Shown here: positions 43,842-53,251 of the stretch, piece by piece
How the letters are laid out: the number at the start of each line of letters is the position of its first letter
Numbering within the stretch: position 1 is the stretch's first letter
From: Streptomyces sp. AV19
GTDB lineage: Bacteria > Actinomycetota > Actinomycetes > Streptomycetales > Streptomycetaceae
Length of the DNA stretch: 62,647 bases
Reading direction: 5' to 3'
Assembly: GCF_015999245.1 (NCBI RefSeq)
Contig: NZ_JAEAMR010000004.1
Span: forward strand, 491,869-554,515
Position numbers and translations under genes: made by a program
The notes under the pieces: generated by a model
Databases searched by the model: none
What the model saw: the letters and a program-made list of their open reading frames with translations, nothing else
Told to the model about the DNA's origin: nothing

Positions 43842-43995
43842 GCGAAGTCTCCTGTTCGCGTGAGGAGTTGAGTGACCGGACGGCAGCACGATAAAGGCTT
43901 GTGTTGGTATACATGCCAACACTCAGGTGGGTTGCATGCCAACATCACCCGCAGTGGTGAGGCGTAGGTGCTCTGTCCGATTGCAGGAGGGCGGT

Positions 43996-44850
43996 ATGGC
44001 CAGGGTCAAGCTTCCGTCGAGTGTCCGACAACGGCGACTTGGCGCCGAACTGCGCCGTTTGAGAGAGCGGGCGAATCTCTCGGCGACTCGGGCTGCGGAG
44101 CTGTTCGGTACTTCGCAGTCGAGGATCAGTGGCATCGAGGCCGGCGGGTACGCGGTCAGCGCGGAACGAGTGAGGGCTTTGGCCCGGTTGTACGGGTGCG
44201 AGGACAGGTCGTTGATCGAGGCTCTGACTCGGATGACGGGTGGCCGCACACGGGGGTGGTGGGAGGAGTATCGGGGGATCGTCCCAGCCGATGCTCTGGA
44301 TCTTGCCGAGCTCGAACACCATGCGACATCGTTGCGAGTGGCATCGATGATCCATCTCCCTGGGCTCTTACAGACCAGGGAGCAAGCCCGCGTGGTCATG
44401 GCTGGAGCTGTGCCGGCCCTGGCTCCGTTCGAGCTGGAACATCGGATCTCCTACCGCATCAAGCGGCAAGGGGTGCTCTATGGAGACATGGCGAAACCCC
44501 TGACGGCGATTGTCCATGAGGCTGCTCTGAGGATGGACTTCGGCGGTCCAGAGGTGACACGAAAGCAGTTGCAGTTCCTGCTGGAGCGGGGTCGGGAGGA
44601 ACACATCTGTGTCCTGGTGATTCCGTTCGGATCAGGTCCCCTCCCGAGCGCCGGGAATGGCATCGTCCACTGCGGGGGCGAGGTGTCGCAGTTGGACAGT
44701 GTGCAGCTCGATACCGACCACGGTTCTGTCTTCATCGATGCGGAAGTTCAGCTGGGCGAGTACCGAACCATCCTTGACCGAATGCAAACTTGTGCCCTTG
44801 ATCCCGCCGAGTCGAGCGATCTCATTCAGCGCATCGCGCGAGAACTTTGA
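43996..44850 (+). CDS. XRE-family regulator with DUF5753/Scr1 C-terminal domain
   Basis: 284 residues from ATG 43996, four bases after AGGAGGGCGG. Residues about 10-70 are an XRE helix-turn-helix (LGAELRRLRERANLSATRAA, FGTSQSRISGIEAGGYAVSA). The rest is a DUF5753 (Scr1-type) domain: WWEEYRGIVPADALDLAELE, IHLPGLLQTREQAR, HICVLVIPFG. These regulators pair with DUF397 genes and act in actinobacterial development, antibiotic production and stress. The cognate DUF397 gene follows after 13 bp. It sits directly next to the toxin island, so local control is possible. Confidence 0.9.
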   Translation: MARVKLPSSVRQRRLGAELRRLRERANLSATRAAELFGTSQSRISGIEAGGYAVSAERVRALARLYGCEDRSLIEALTRMTGGRTRGWWEEYRGIVPADALDLAELEHHATSLRVASMIHLPGLLQTREQARVVMAGAVPALAPFELEHRISYRIKRQGVLYGDMAKPLTAIVHEAALRMDFGGPEVTRKQLQFLLERGREEHICVLVIPFGSGPLPSAGNGIVHCGGEVSQLDSVQLDTDHGSVFIDAEVQLGEYRTILDRMQTCALDPAESSDLIQRIAREL

Positions 44851-44863
44851 GGGGGAACGGCAG

Positions 44864-45064
44864 ATGTCTCCGTTCGTTTGGCAGAAGTCAACTTTCAGTG
44901 CGAATGCGGCAAACTGTGTCAACGTGGGTATCGACCCTTGTGGAAGGGTTCGACTCCGGGAGAGTGAGCAGCCTGAGGTCGTCCTCAGTGCTACACGGGC
45001 TGTGTTGCGTGGCCTTCTGACGGCCATAGTTGCTGGACAACTGGCGGCCCCGTGCACGGGATGA
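44864..45064 (+). CDS. DUF397 partner of the XRE regulator
   Basis: 66 residues from ATG 44864 behind GGGGGAACGG. Signature: VWQKSTFSANAANCVNVGID, RVRLRESEQPEVVLSATRAV, LRGLLTAIVAGQL. It is 13 bp after the XRE gene and surely cotranscribed. DUF397 proteins are thought to antagonise or tune their XRE partner. It keeps the Trp-Gln-Lys-Ser opening and the LRES middle motif of the family. Confidence 0.88.
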   Translation: MSPFVWQKSTFSANAANCVNVGIDPCGRVRLRESEQPEVVLSATRAVLRGLLTAIVAGQLAAPCTG

Positions 45065-45202
45065 GACCCAGCCGCGAGGCCCGGTTCCGGCACGGTGGCG
45101 AGTTCCCGGCGGCGGAATCGCAGCTCTCACGCTACCGGTTCGTACTGGACGGTATGACTCGTGCGGCGCATTGCCAAGAGCTTCTGAGAGGGAGAGCTGA
45201 AG

Positions 45203-45391
45203 TTGTCAGTCTACGTATGGCAGAAGTCCAGCTTCAGCGGCCAGGCTGTGAACTGCTTGCACATAGCCGGTGCCGCTGATGGCACTCTCCGGCTCCGGGA
45301 AAGTGATTGGCCCAAAGCCGTTCTGCGCTCCACCCGAGCTACCATGCGCGGCCTCCTGGTGGCCATAAAGACGGGGATTCCTCTTTCCTGA
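45203..45391 (+). CDS. Second DUF397 gene (paralogue, TTG start)
   Basis: 62 residues from TTG 45203, behind a purine-rich GAGAGGGAGAG. It reads VYVWQKSSFSGQAVNCLHIA, GTLRLRESDWPKAVLRSTRA, TMRGLLVAIKTG, a close duplicate of the preceding DUF397. The 138 bp between the copies hold nothing recognisable. A hairpin terminator follows. Two DUF397 copies behind one XRE gene suggest an internal duplication. Confidence 0.82.
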   Translation: MSVYVWQKSSFSGQAVNCLHIAGAADGTLRLRESDWPKAVLRSTRATMRGLLVAIKTGIPLS

Positions 45392-45409
45392 GGGCGTCTC
45401 GCGCTGAAC

Positions 45410-45446
45410 GGCTCGGGCAGGGCCGGGGAGCGGCCCTGCCCGAGCC
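45410..45446. terminator. Bidirectional terminator hairpin
   Basis: A perfect 15-bp stem (ggctcgggcagggcc / ggccctgcccgagcc) with a seven-base loop lies between the convergent DUF397 and serine hydrolase genes. Confidence 0.75.
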
Positions 45447-45460
45447 CGGACCCGAGCTCC

Positions 45461-46669
45461 CTACCGATCCGCCCCGCCCCCGCTGACCTTCGGGCAGAAC
45501 TCCGCCCCCGCCAGCCCGTCGAAGTCGTAGTCCCAGTCCCCGTTCAGGTTGAACGCCGCCGTGTGGCGGCCGCCGTCCGTCGAGGCGGCCATGGTCTTGG
45601 AACCGTGGATGTCGCCCTCGTGGGTCCAGAGCCTGACGTCGCACGAGGGCAGCTTGTAGTCGTAGAGTCCCAGGCCGTAACGGGTTGTCTCGCCCGGCTC
45701 CTTGCCGACCTGGACCGTCGTCAGCAGTTCCTTCTGCTGGGCGGCGGGCAGGAGCCGGCCGCCCAGGAGGGCCTGGTAGAAGGTGTTGAGGTCACCCGTC
45801 GTGGAGATGATCTCGCCGGCCGCCCAGAGCCAGGAGGCGTTCTGCTCGGTGACGTCGTGCACCTTGTCGTCCGGCTGCGGGTTGCGGGGGTAGAGCGTGG
45901 TGTACGCGCGGCCGTGCGGGTCCGGCATGTTCGTGGCGTTGCCGGGGAGCGAAGTGCCCCGCAGGCCGAGCGGCTTGATGATGCGCTGCTGGATCTCGTC
46001 GGCGTAGCGGTGGCCGGTCACCTTCTCGACGATCATTCCGGCGAGGATGTAGTTGGTGTTGGAGTAGTGCCAGCCCGTGCCGGGCGCGAACTCGGGCTCG
46101 TGGCGCAGGGCGACGGCGATCAGCTCGGCAGGCGTCTGGCTCTGGAAGCGGTGCTCGGGGTAGTCCTCGTGAATCTGCCGGTAGAAGTCCTTGTCGTCCG
46201 TGTAGTTGAACAAGCCGCTCGTGTGGTTGAGGAGCTGCCGGACGGTGATCTTGCTGCCGTCGTTGCCGTTGCCCCGCACTACCCCCGGCAGCCACTTCTC
46301 GACCGTGTCGTCCAGGCTCAGCCTGCCCTCGGCCTCCAGCTGCAACAGCACGACCGAGGTGAACACCTTGCTGACGCTGCCGACGCGGAAGCGGTCCTCG
46401 GGGGAGCGCTTCCGCCCCGTCTCCCGGTCGGCGACGCCGGCCGAGCCGTTCCAGGCGCCGTTCTCGTCTCGCGCCTGACCCAGCGCGCCCGGCAGCTTCA
46501 GCTCCGAGACGTGCCCCTCCAGCGCGGCCTGCGTCGCCGCGTGCCCGGGTGGAGCCTGATCCTCCGTACGTGCCATGGCAGTCGGTGTGAAGGCGGTCGT
46601 CGCCATAGCGACGGCGACGGCCGCCGTCACCAGGCTCTTGCGCACGCTCCCTGCCGACTTCACTGTCAT
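45461..46669 (-). CDS. Secreted serine hydrolase, beta-lactamase class C / DD-carboxypeptidase family
   Basis: 402 residues from ATG 46669. A signal peptide (residues about 10-34, LVTAAVAVAMATTAFTPTAM) leads an S12-type domain with SxxK as SVSK near residue 98, YxN as YSN near residue 204, and the family's HTSG. Members hydrolyse D-Ala-D-Ala peptides or esters in the cell wall. The C-terminus carries an acidic, aromatic stretch (NGDWDYDFDGL) and no membrane anchor. It is leftward between the XRE/DUF397 unit and eccC. A link to secretion is only positional. It is not evidence of beta-lactam resistance. Confidence 0.88.
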   Translation of the reverse strand: MTVKSAGSVRKSLVTAAVAVAMATTAFTPTAMARTEDQAPPGHAATQAALEGHVSELKLPGALGQARDENGAWNGSAGVADRETGRKRSPEDRFRVGSVSKVFTSVVLLQLEAEGRLSLDDTVEKWLPGVVRGNGNDGSKITVRQLLNHTSGLFNYTDDKDFYRQIHEDYPEHRFQSQTPAELIAVALRHEPEFAPGTGWHYSNTNYILAGMIVEKVTGHRYADEIQQRIIKPLGLRGTSLPGNATNMPDPHGRAYTTLYPRNPQPDDKVHDVTEQNASWLWAAGEIISTTGDLNTFYQALLGGRLLPAAQQKELLTTVQVGKEPGETTRYGLGLYDYKLPSCDVRLWTHEGDIHGSKTMAASTDGGRHTAAFNLNGDWDYDFDGLAGAEFCPKVSGGGADR

Positions 46670-46838
46670 GGGCCTACTCCTCTGCGGATCACGAGATCAC
46701 GGGACCGCAGGCACGCCGCCGCGCCGCCGCGCGATCACGACGAGCGTCACCTGTACGCCGTATAAGACCCCATGGGCTCCGCGCGAGTCGATCAATCCCG
46801 GTCAGTCAGGGATCGGATCCAGCCAACCGGCAACCGAC

Positions 46839-49800
46839 TCAAAACACCCCAAACCCCTGCTCGCCCGTCGGCACCCACCCCGTCTGCACCAGCGATGCCC
46901 CGCCCTTCCTCGACACGAACAGACCCCGCCCCGCAGGCAGCGGCCGGGCCTTCACGCTCCCCAGCAGCTCGCCCTCGTTCGGGTTGCCCGACAACACCAC
47001 GCCCTGCGCGCCCAGTTCCTTGAAGCGCTGGATGAACTGCTCGTACGCAGAGCGGCCCGCGCCCGCGCTGTTGCGGGCGAGGATGATGTTGACGCCGGCG
47101 TCGCGGGCGTAGGGCAGGTTGTCCACCAGCTGGGCCATCGGGTTGCCGGAGGACGTGGCGACGAGGTCGTAGTCGTCCACGACGATGAACGCCCGCGGGC
47201 CCCGCCACCAGCTGCGGTCGCGCAGCTGCTGCGGGGTCACGTCCGTGCCCGGTATGCGGCTGCTGATGAGGGTGTTCATGTCGGTGAGGTACTGGTCGAA
47301 GGCGTTCTGCGTGGTGGAGTAGCCGACCAGATACGGCTCGGGCACGCACTCCAGCAGGCTGCGCCGGTAGTCGCCGACGCAGAACAGTGCCTCCTGCGGC
47401 GTGTAGCGCTCGGTCAGCTGCTTGATGAGCAGCCGCAGCAGCGCCGTCTTGCCCGACTCGCTCTCGCCGTAGACCGCGAAGAACGGATCGGTGTCGAAGT
47501 TGACGAAGACGGGCGCGAGGTTCATCTCGTCCAGGCCGATGGCGACGCCGCGCTCCGGATGGGCGTGGCCGTCCGGCAGCTCGCGCACCGACAACAGCCG
47601 CGGCAGCATGCGCACCTGCGGCGCGTGCGGGCCCGGCCAGGCGTCGCCGACCGCCTTGACGAACGCGGCCGTCGCGTCGGAGAGGTCGTCCCCGCCGCCC
47701 GAACCGCCGTCGATGCGCGGCAGACCGGCGAGGAAGTGCAGCTTCTCCGCGGTGATGCCGCGCCCGGGCACGCCCACCGGCACGTTGACCGCGATCTTGC
47801 GGTCGAGCTCGGAGTCGAGCGGGTCGCCGAGCCGCAGCTCCAGCCGGCTGAGGAACTGGTCCTTCAGCGCGGCCCGCATCTCCATGTAGCGGGAGACCGT
47901 CACCACCAGGTGGACGCCGAGGCCGAGGCCGCGGGTGGTGATGTCCGCTATATAAGGCTCCAGCATCTCGTAGTCCGTCTTGAATGTCTGCCAGCCGTCG
48001 ATGACGAGGAAGACGTCGCCCCAGGGCTCGTCGGGGAGCCGGCCGGCCGCGCGCAGGCGGCGGTACGTGGCGATGGAGTCGATGTTGTGGTCGCGGAAGA
48101 ACTCCTCCCGCCGGTTGAGGATGCCCGTCACCTCGGCGACCGTGCGGCGCACCTTCTCGGGATCGAGCCGGGAGGCGACGCCGCCGACGTGCGGCAGCTC
48201 CTCCATCGAGCCCAGCCCGCCGCCGCCGAAGTCCAGCCCGTAGAACTGCACCTCGTGCGGGGTGTGCGTGAGCGCGAAGCCGCCGACGAGGGTGCGCAGC
48301 AGCGTGGACTTGCCGGACCGGGGGCCACCGACGATCAGCATGTGGCCGGCCGCGCCCGAGAAGTCGCGGACGAGGACGTCGCGGCGCTGCTCGAAGGGCT
48401 TGTCGAGCAGGCCCAGCGGCACCCGCAGCCCGCCGCTCGCCGCCGGGTCGGGGCAGTGCAGCCCGCGCTCCGGGGTCGCCGTCAGCTGGGGCACCAGCTG
48501 GTCGAGGGAGGGCGCCTTGGTCAGCGGCGGCAGCCACACCTGATGGGCGGCCGGGCCCTGGCCCTCCAGCCGCCGGACGATGACGTCGAGGACGGTGTCG
48601 GCGAGCGCGTCGTCGTCGGAACGCGTCGGCGCCCAGCGGAAGTCGGGGTCGGGCGCCTGATAGCGCACGGGCACGGGCGCCGCGGTGAACAGCACCGGCC
48701 GGCGATCCGTCGGCAGCGGCCCGCTGCGGGTCAGCGAGGCGGCGCCGTCCCGGTACGTACCGGAGACGTACGCGGCCTTGAACCGCGTCATCTCGTCGGT
48801 GCCGAACTTCAGGTAGCCGGAGCCGGGCACCGACGGAAGGTGGTACGCGTCCGGCACGCCCAGCGCCGTGCGCGACTCGGCGGCGGAGAAGGTGCGCAGA
48901 CCGATGCGGTACGACAGATACGTGTCCAGGCCGCGCAGCCGGCCCTCCTCCAGGCGCTGCGAGGCCAGCAGGAGGTGGACGCCCAGCGACCGGCCGATGC
49001 GGCCGATCTGGATGAACATGTCGATGAAGTCCGGCTTGGCCGTCAGCAGCTCGCTGAACTCGTCGATGACGAGCACCAGCGAGGCCAGCGGCTCCAGCGG
49101 GGCCCCGGCCGCCCGCGCCTTCTCGTAGTCGTTGAGGTTGGCGTAGTTGCCCGCCGCGCGCAGCAGCTCCTGGCGCCGCTGGAGCTCACCGGTGATGGAG
49201 TCGCGCATGCGGTCCACGAGGGTGAGGTCGTCGGCGAGGTTGGTGATGACCGCGGCGACGTGCGGCATTTCGGCCATGCCGGAGAACGTCGCACCGCCCT
49301 TGAAGTCGGCGAGGACGAAGTTGAGGTTCTCGGAGGAGTGCGTGACCGCCAGCCCCAGGACCAGGGTGCGCAGCAGCTCGGACTTGCCGGAACCGGTCGC
49401 GCCGACGCACAGGCCGTGCGGACCCATGCCGTCCTCCGCGGCCTCCTTGAGGTCGAGCATGACGGGCGTGCCGTCCTCGCCGACGCCGATGGGCACGCGC
49501 AGCCGCTCGGCGCGCGAGCGCGGCCGCCAGGTGGTGGCGGTCTCCACGGAGGCGGCGTCGCCCAGGCCCAGCAGGTCGGTGAAGTCGAGGTTGGCGAGCA
49601 GCGGTTCCTCGTCGTCCGCGCCGCCGCCCAGGCACAGCGGGGCCAGCTGCCGGCCGAGCGCCTCGGCGGCGGGGACGGAGAGGTGGTCGGGGACGCCCAG
49701 GTACGTGGCCGTCGCCGACTCCAGGCGCAGCTTGCCCGGGCGCACCGTGACGGACAGGCCGCCGCGCGGCTCGTCCTCCTCGCCCGGGGCGATCTCCAGG

Positions 49801-50819
49801 ACGGTCACGCCCTGGAGGCCCTCGGCGGAGGCCAGCAGGGAGTCGGGCGGCACCAGGCCGCCGTCGAGCACGACCACGACGTGCGGCTGGTCCAGCAGCG
49901 GCTGGCCCTCCCGGCCGAACCGGGGGCGGCCCTCCAGCCGCTTGCCCAGCAGCTCCTCCACCTCGGGCAGGTCGTCGCCGAACAGCCGCTTGGTGCCGGC
50001 GCCGTCGGCCGTGCCGGGCGCCTGGGTGTGCGGCAGCCACTTGGTCCAGTCCCACTCCGGCGCCACGTCCTTGGCCGTGACGACCGCGACGACCAGGTCG
50101 TCGGGGGAGTGCAGCGCGACGAGACCGGCCACCATCGAACGGGCCGCACCGCGCACGGAGTCGGCCTCGCCGGATATCACCACGTGGTAGAAGGCGCGCA
50201 GCGAGACGGCCACCGGCAGCCCGTCCAGCGAGCCGTGCGTCGCCAGGAACTGCTGCATGGCGCCCGCCGCCAGCGGCTCCAGCTCGTCCACGGGCGCCGT
50301 GGTCGGCGCCACCAGCGGCGTCCACAGCTGCTGCGGCCCCAGGCCGATGCGGACCTGCCCGAAGTCCTTGTCGGAAACGCGGCGTTCCCACAGCCGGCCG
50401 CGCTCGGCGACCAGGGCCCACAGCTGGTCGGGACCGGGGTGCAGATAGAACTGGGCGTCGCGCTGGGCGGCGGCCGTGCGCCGCACCTTCCGCCGGGTCT
50501 GGGCCAGGTACTTGAGGTAGTCGCGGCGCCCGTCGGCGGCCGCGCCCTGCGTGCCCTTGCGGTAGCGGATGAGCTGCGCGACGGCCATCGCCACCGTCGA
50601 GGCCAGCATCATCACGCCCATGATCTTCATGAAGGGCTGGGTGCCCGGCATGAAGAAGAAGACGACGGACGAGCCCATGCCCAGCATCGGCAGCAGCTGC
50701 ATGGCCATGCCCTCCTGCTGCCCCCGGGGCAGTTCGGGAGGGGACTCGAGCTGCAGCTGCTCCGCTTCGGGCTCGGGTGGCATGACCCGGGGCGGGCGTT
50801 TGACGACGATCTGACTCAC
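46839..50819 (-). CDS. eccC: Type VII secretion ATPase EccC (EccCa/EccCb fused)
   Basis: 1326 residues from GTG 50819. Two membrane helices at about 40-85 (VVFFFMPGTQPFMKIMGVMM), a DUF region (to about 400), then three FtsK/SpoIIIE ATPase modules. P-loops: GATGSGKSE (473-481), GGPRSGKST (830-838) and GESESGKTA (1117-1125). Walker B: LVLVIDEFSELL in the first; VFLVIDGWQ in the second, lacking the acidic residue after Asp; FIVVDDYDLV in the third. EccC powers export and recognises substrates through its last module. The gene is fused, not split. It stands divergent from eccD; an upstream in-frame extension to 53,177 is an artefact. Confidence 0.96.
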   Translation of the reverse strand: MSQIVVKRPPRVMPPEPEAEQLQLESPPELPRGQQEGMAMQLLPMLGMGSSVVFFFMPGTQPFMKIMGVMMLASTVAMAVAQLIRYRKGTQGAAADGRRDYLKYLAQTRRKVRRTAAAQRDAQFYLHPGPDQLWALVAERGRLWERRVSDKDFGQVRIGLGPQQLWTPLVAPTTAPVDELEPLAAGAMQQFLATHGSLDGLPVAVSLRAFYHVVISGEADSVRGAARSMVAGLVALHSPDDLVVAVVTAKDVAPEWDWTKWLPHTQAPGTADGAGTKRLFGDDLPEVEELLGKRLEGRPRFGREGQPLLDQPHVVVVLDGGLVPPDSLLASAEGLQGVTVLEIAPGEEDEPRGGLSVTVRPGKLRLESATATYLGVPDHLSVPAAEALGRQLAPLCLGGGADDEEPLLANLDFTDLLGLGDAASVETATTWRPRSRAERLRVPIGVGEDGTPVMLDLKEAAEDGMGPHGLCVGATGSGKSELLRTLVLGLAVTHSSENLNFVLADFKGGATFSGMAEMPHVAAVITNLADDLTLVDRMRDSITGELQRRQELLRAAGNYANLNDYEKARAAGAPLEPLASLVLVIDEFSELLTAKPDFIDMFIQIGRIGRSLGVHLLLASQRLEEGRLRGLDTYLSYRIGLRTFSAAESRTALGVPDAYHLPSVPGSGYLKFGTDEMTRFKAAYVSGTYRDGAASLTRSGPLPTDRRPVLFTAAPVPVRYQAPDPDFRWAPTRSDDDALADTVLDVIVRRLEGQGPAAHQVWLPPLTKAPSLDQLVPQLTATPERGLHCPDPAASGGLRVPLGLLDKPFEQRRDVLVRDFSGAAGHMLIVGGPRSGKSTLLRTLVGGFALTHTPHEVQFYGLDFGGGGLGSMEELPHVGGVASRLDPEKVRRTVAEVTGILNRREEFFRDHNIDSIATYRRLRAAGRLPDEPWGDVFLVIDGWQTFKTDYEMLEPYIADITTRGLGLGVHLVVTVSRYMEMRAALKDQFLSRLELRLGDPLDSELDRKIAVNVPVGVPGRGITAEKLHFLAGLPRIDGGSGGGDDLSDATAAFVKAVGDAWPGPHAPQVRMLPRLLSVRELPDGHAHPERGVAIGLDEMNLAPVFVNFDTDPFFAVYGESESGKTALLRLLIKQLTERYTPQEALFCVGDYRRSLLECVPEPYLVGYSTTQNAFDQYLTDMNTLISSRIPGTDVTPQQLRDRSWWRGPRAFIVVDDYDLVATSSGNPMAQLVDNLPYARDAGVNIILARNSAGAGRSAYEQFIQRFKELGAQGVVLSGNPNEGELLGSVKARPLPAGRGLFVSRKGGASLVQTGWVPTGEQGFGVF

Positions 50820-51026
50820 CGGCGTAATCAATCCCTCGGTACGGCCTGGGCAGCTGAGGACCGGCGCCCCCTTGGCAAGTGGGCCTGTCTCCGCGCGAAC
50901 GATGATCCTACGTGCCACTGACAACGGGGGCGGCGGGTATCGTGCCGTCCCGTCACCACAGGGCACAGCGAGCACGAACGACCCGTGCGTGACGGAGCGA
51001 CAGCAGGCAACGAGGGGGCCCTCCAG

Positions 51027-52493
51027 GTGAGTTCGACCACAACGACCGGTTTCTGCCGAGTGACGGTCGTCGCTCCCGACAGCCGGATCGACGTCGCCCT
51101 CCCCGACGACGTCGCCGTCGCCGACCTCCTCCCCGAGGTCCTGCGGCTGAGCGGCCATGCCCCCCAGGGCACCACCCCGCCCGGCTACCACCTGGTGGGC
51201 ACCGACGGCGCCGCGCTGGAACCGGCGCGCTCGCTGGCCGCCCAGCGCGTGCTCGACGGCGCGCTCCTGCGCCTGCGCCCGTTCACCGAGTCGCTGCCGC
51301 CCGCCGTGTACGACGACGTCGCCGACGCCGTCGCCTCGGCCGTCGCCCGCGACCGCACCCTGTGGAGCGAGCGGCTGCTGCGCGCCTCGGGCCTCTTCGG
51401 CGGCGCGCTGCTCCTGGTGCTGCTGGGCTTCGTCCTCTGGTTCGCCGACCCGGTCCGGCACGACATGCACGGCCTGCCCGGCATCATCGCGGCCGCCGTC
51501 GGCGTCCTGCTGACCGCGCTGGCGGGCGTGCGCGCCCGGGTCTACGACGACCGGGCCTCCGCCGTCGCGATGGGCCTGTCCGCCCTGCCGCACCTGATGA
51601 TCGCGGGCTCCGGGCTGCTCTCCCTGCCGGCCGGCGAGGGCGTGGGCCGGCTGCAGTTCCTCCTCGGGTGCGTCACCGTCCTCGTCGCCTCGGTCGCCCT
51701 GGCCGCCGTCGTGCCGAGCGGGGACGCCCCCTTCGTCGCCGCGGTCTTCGCCTCGGCCGTCGGCACGGTCGCCACGTTCGTCGCGATCCTCACCGGGGCG
51801 AGCCCCACCGACACCGCGGCCGTCTGCGCCGTCGTCGCGATCGGCGCCGTCGCCTTCCTGCCCGGCCTGTCGGCCCGCGTCGCCCGGCTGCCCATCGGCT
51901 ACGCCGCCCCCCGTTCGGCCGCGGCGGACGACCTCGACCGGGAGCCGGGCGCCCCGGCCGGCGAGCCGGTGGACGCGGACCGCATAGCGGCCCAGGCCCG
52001 GCGCGGCCACGAGATGCTGCTCGGCCTGGTCGGCGGCAGCTCGGCGGTCGTGGCCGGCACGGCCGCCGTGCTCGGCTTCTCCCACGACATGTGGGCCCAG
52101 CTGCTGGCCCTGGCCACCGGCATCGCGATGCTGCTGCGCGCCCGCCTCTTCCGCTACACCGCCCAGGTGGCGGCGGTCCTCGGGGCCGGTCTGGCGGCGC
52201 TGGGCCTGCTCGTGCTGGGGCTGTCCCTCAACCCGCCGATGGGTGCCCTGCAGGCGATGCTGGAGGGCGACCGCGGCCCGCTCGACGTCCACACCGTCTG
52301 GCTCGCCGCGGCCGTCGCCGCCGGGGCCGCCCTGATCGTCGGCGTCGCGCTGATCGTCCCGAAGAAGGGACTGTCCCCGTTCTGGGGCCGCCTCTCCGAC
52401 CTCGCCGAGAGCGCCTTCCTGCTCGCCCTGGTGCCGCTGTGCCTGGCGGTCCTGGACGTGTACTCCGCGGCCCGGAGCATGACCAGTGGGTGA
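51027..52493 (+). CDS. eccD: Type VII secretion integral membrane protein EccD
   Basis: 488 residues from GTG 51027 (GAGGGGG eight bases upstream; GTG 50985 is an alternative). Residues 1-85 form the cytosolic ubiquitin-like domain (CRVTVVAPDSRIDVALPDDV), followed by about eleven membrane helices, for example LFGGALLLVLLGFVLW, GIIAAAVGVLLTALAG, AAVLGAGLAALGLLVLGLSL. EccD forms the main membrane channel of the ESX complex. It is divergent from eccC, sharing a 207-bp promoter region. rpsO follows but is clearly a separate unit. Confidence 0.94.
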   Translation: MSSTTTTGFCRVTVVAPDSRIDVALPDDVAVADLLPEVLRLSGHAPQGTTPPGYHLVGTDGAALEPARSLAAQRVLDGALLRLRPFTESLPPAVYDDVADAVASAVARDRTLWSERLLRASGLFGGALLLVLLGFVLWFADPVRHDMHGLPGIIAAAVGVLLTALAGVRARVYDDRASAVAMGLSALPHLMIAGSGLLSLPAGEGVGRLQFLLGCVTVLVASVALAAVVPSGDAPFVAAVFASAVGTVATFVAILTGASPTDTAAVCAVVAIGAVAFLPGLSARVARLPIGYAAPRSAAADDLDREPGAPAGEPVDADRIAAQARRGHEMLLGLVGGSSAVVAGTAAVLGFSHDMWAQLLALATGIAMLLRARLFRYTAQVAAVLGAGLAALGLLVLGLSLNPPMGALQAMLEGDRGPLDVHTVWLAAAVAAGAALIVGVALIVPKKGLSPFWGRLSDLAESAFLLALVPLCLAVLDVYSAARSMTSG

Positions 52494-52673
52494 GGGCTCC
52501 GCCGCGCGGCTGGTACTCTGTGTGACGGCCGTATGTGTACGCGCCTCCGGACCGCCGTTCACGGCATCTGGGGACAGCGCCCAGCGGACCCCGCCTCCCG
52601 AGTAACGGAAGCCCCCCTGAGACACAGACCAGGGGCACTCGGTGGCCGAAACGAGACTCAGAAGGAGTATCGC

Positions 52674-52961
52674 GTGTCGCTCGACGCCGCTACGAAGAAG
52701 CAGATCATGTCCGAGTTCGCCACCAAGGAGGGCGACACCGGCTCCCCCGAGGTCCAGGTCGCGCTGCTGACCCGCCGCATCTCGGACCTGACCGAGCACC
52801 TCAAGGCCCACAAGCACGACCACCACTCCCGCCGTGGTCTGCTGCTGCTGGTCGGCCAGCGTCGCCGTCTGCTGCAGTACCTGGCCAAGAAGGACATCAC
52901 GCGCTTCCGCGCCCTGGTCGAGCGCCTCGGCATCCGCCGCGGTGCCGCGGGCGCCAAGTAA
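52674..52961 (+). CDS. rpsO: 30S ribosomal protein S15
   Basis: 95 residues from GTG 52674, seven bases after GAAGGAG. S15 binds 16S rRNA early in 30S assembly. Signatures: [60 protein letters not shown]. Full length. It is followed by two large hairpins and pnp, the classic rpsO-pnp arrangement, so readthrough into pnp is expected. Confidence 0.97.
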   Translation: MSLDAATKKQIMSEFATKEGDTGSPEVQVALLTRRISDLTEHLKAHKHDHHSRRGLLLLVGQRRRLLQYLAKKDITRFRALVERLGIRRGAAGAK

Positions 52962-52970
52962 GACGCGGTG

Positions 52971-53007
52971 AAGGGAGCGGTTCCCACCTTTGGGGAGCCG
53001 CTCCCTT
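52971..53007 (+). terminator. rpsO-pnp intergenic hairpin 1
   Basis: aagggagcggttccc pairs with gggagccgctccctt (15 bp, one G-U pair) around a seven-base loop, starting 10 bases after the rpsO stop. It probably works as a leaky terminator or a 3'-end stabiliser of rpsO mRNA. Confidence 0.7.
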
Positions 53008-53111
53008 TGCGTATCTCGTGGGACGCGGAAGCTTTGTAGTCTGGTCCCACAACGGCACAACGCACGGCATAACGACAGAATCATGAACGAGGAGGAGCGC
53101 CAGCCTCTCCG

Positions 53112-53170
53112 CCGGTCCTCGGTAGTGGCCCCCGGAACGGGGAATTCCGGGTGCTTCGATCGAAGACCGG
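53112..53170 (+). promoter_or_regulatory. Long hairpin in the pnp leader, candidate RNase III processing site
   Basis: ccggtcctcg pairs with cgaagaccgg, with an inner ccccggaacgggg-type stem and further pairing, 82 bases before the pnp start. An RNase III-cleaved hairpin before pnp and autoregulation by PNPase are known for E. coli and reported for Streptomyces. Confidence 0.55.
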
Positions 53171-53251
53171 CCCGCACAGAGCACAGGGCGCCCTCCGCCA
53201 GCGTCCCTCCGTCACACGGGCGGGGAGGACGAAGACGAGGAGAAAACGCTA

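Noticed and set aside
45461..46669. Beta-lactamase resistance gene
   Set aside because: SxxK and YxN are present, but this is the broad serine hydrolase/DD-peptidase family; resistance cannot be inferred.
46575..50921. 1448-codon open frame opposite eccC
   Set aside because: Low-complexity basic/acidic antisense shadow with no domain; eccC on the other strand is certain.
50820..53177. Upstream extension of the eccC frame to 2112 codons
   Set aside because: It would run antisense through eccD and rpsO. The natural EccC start (VSQIVVKRPPR) is at 50819.
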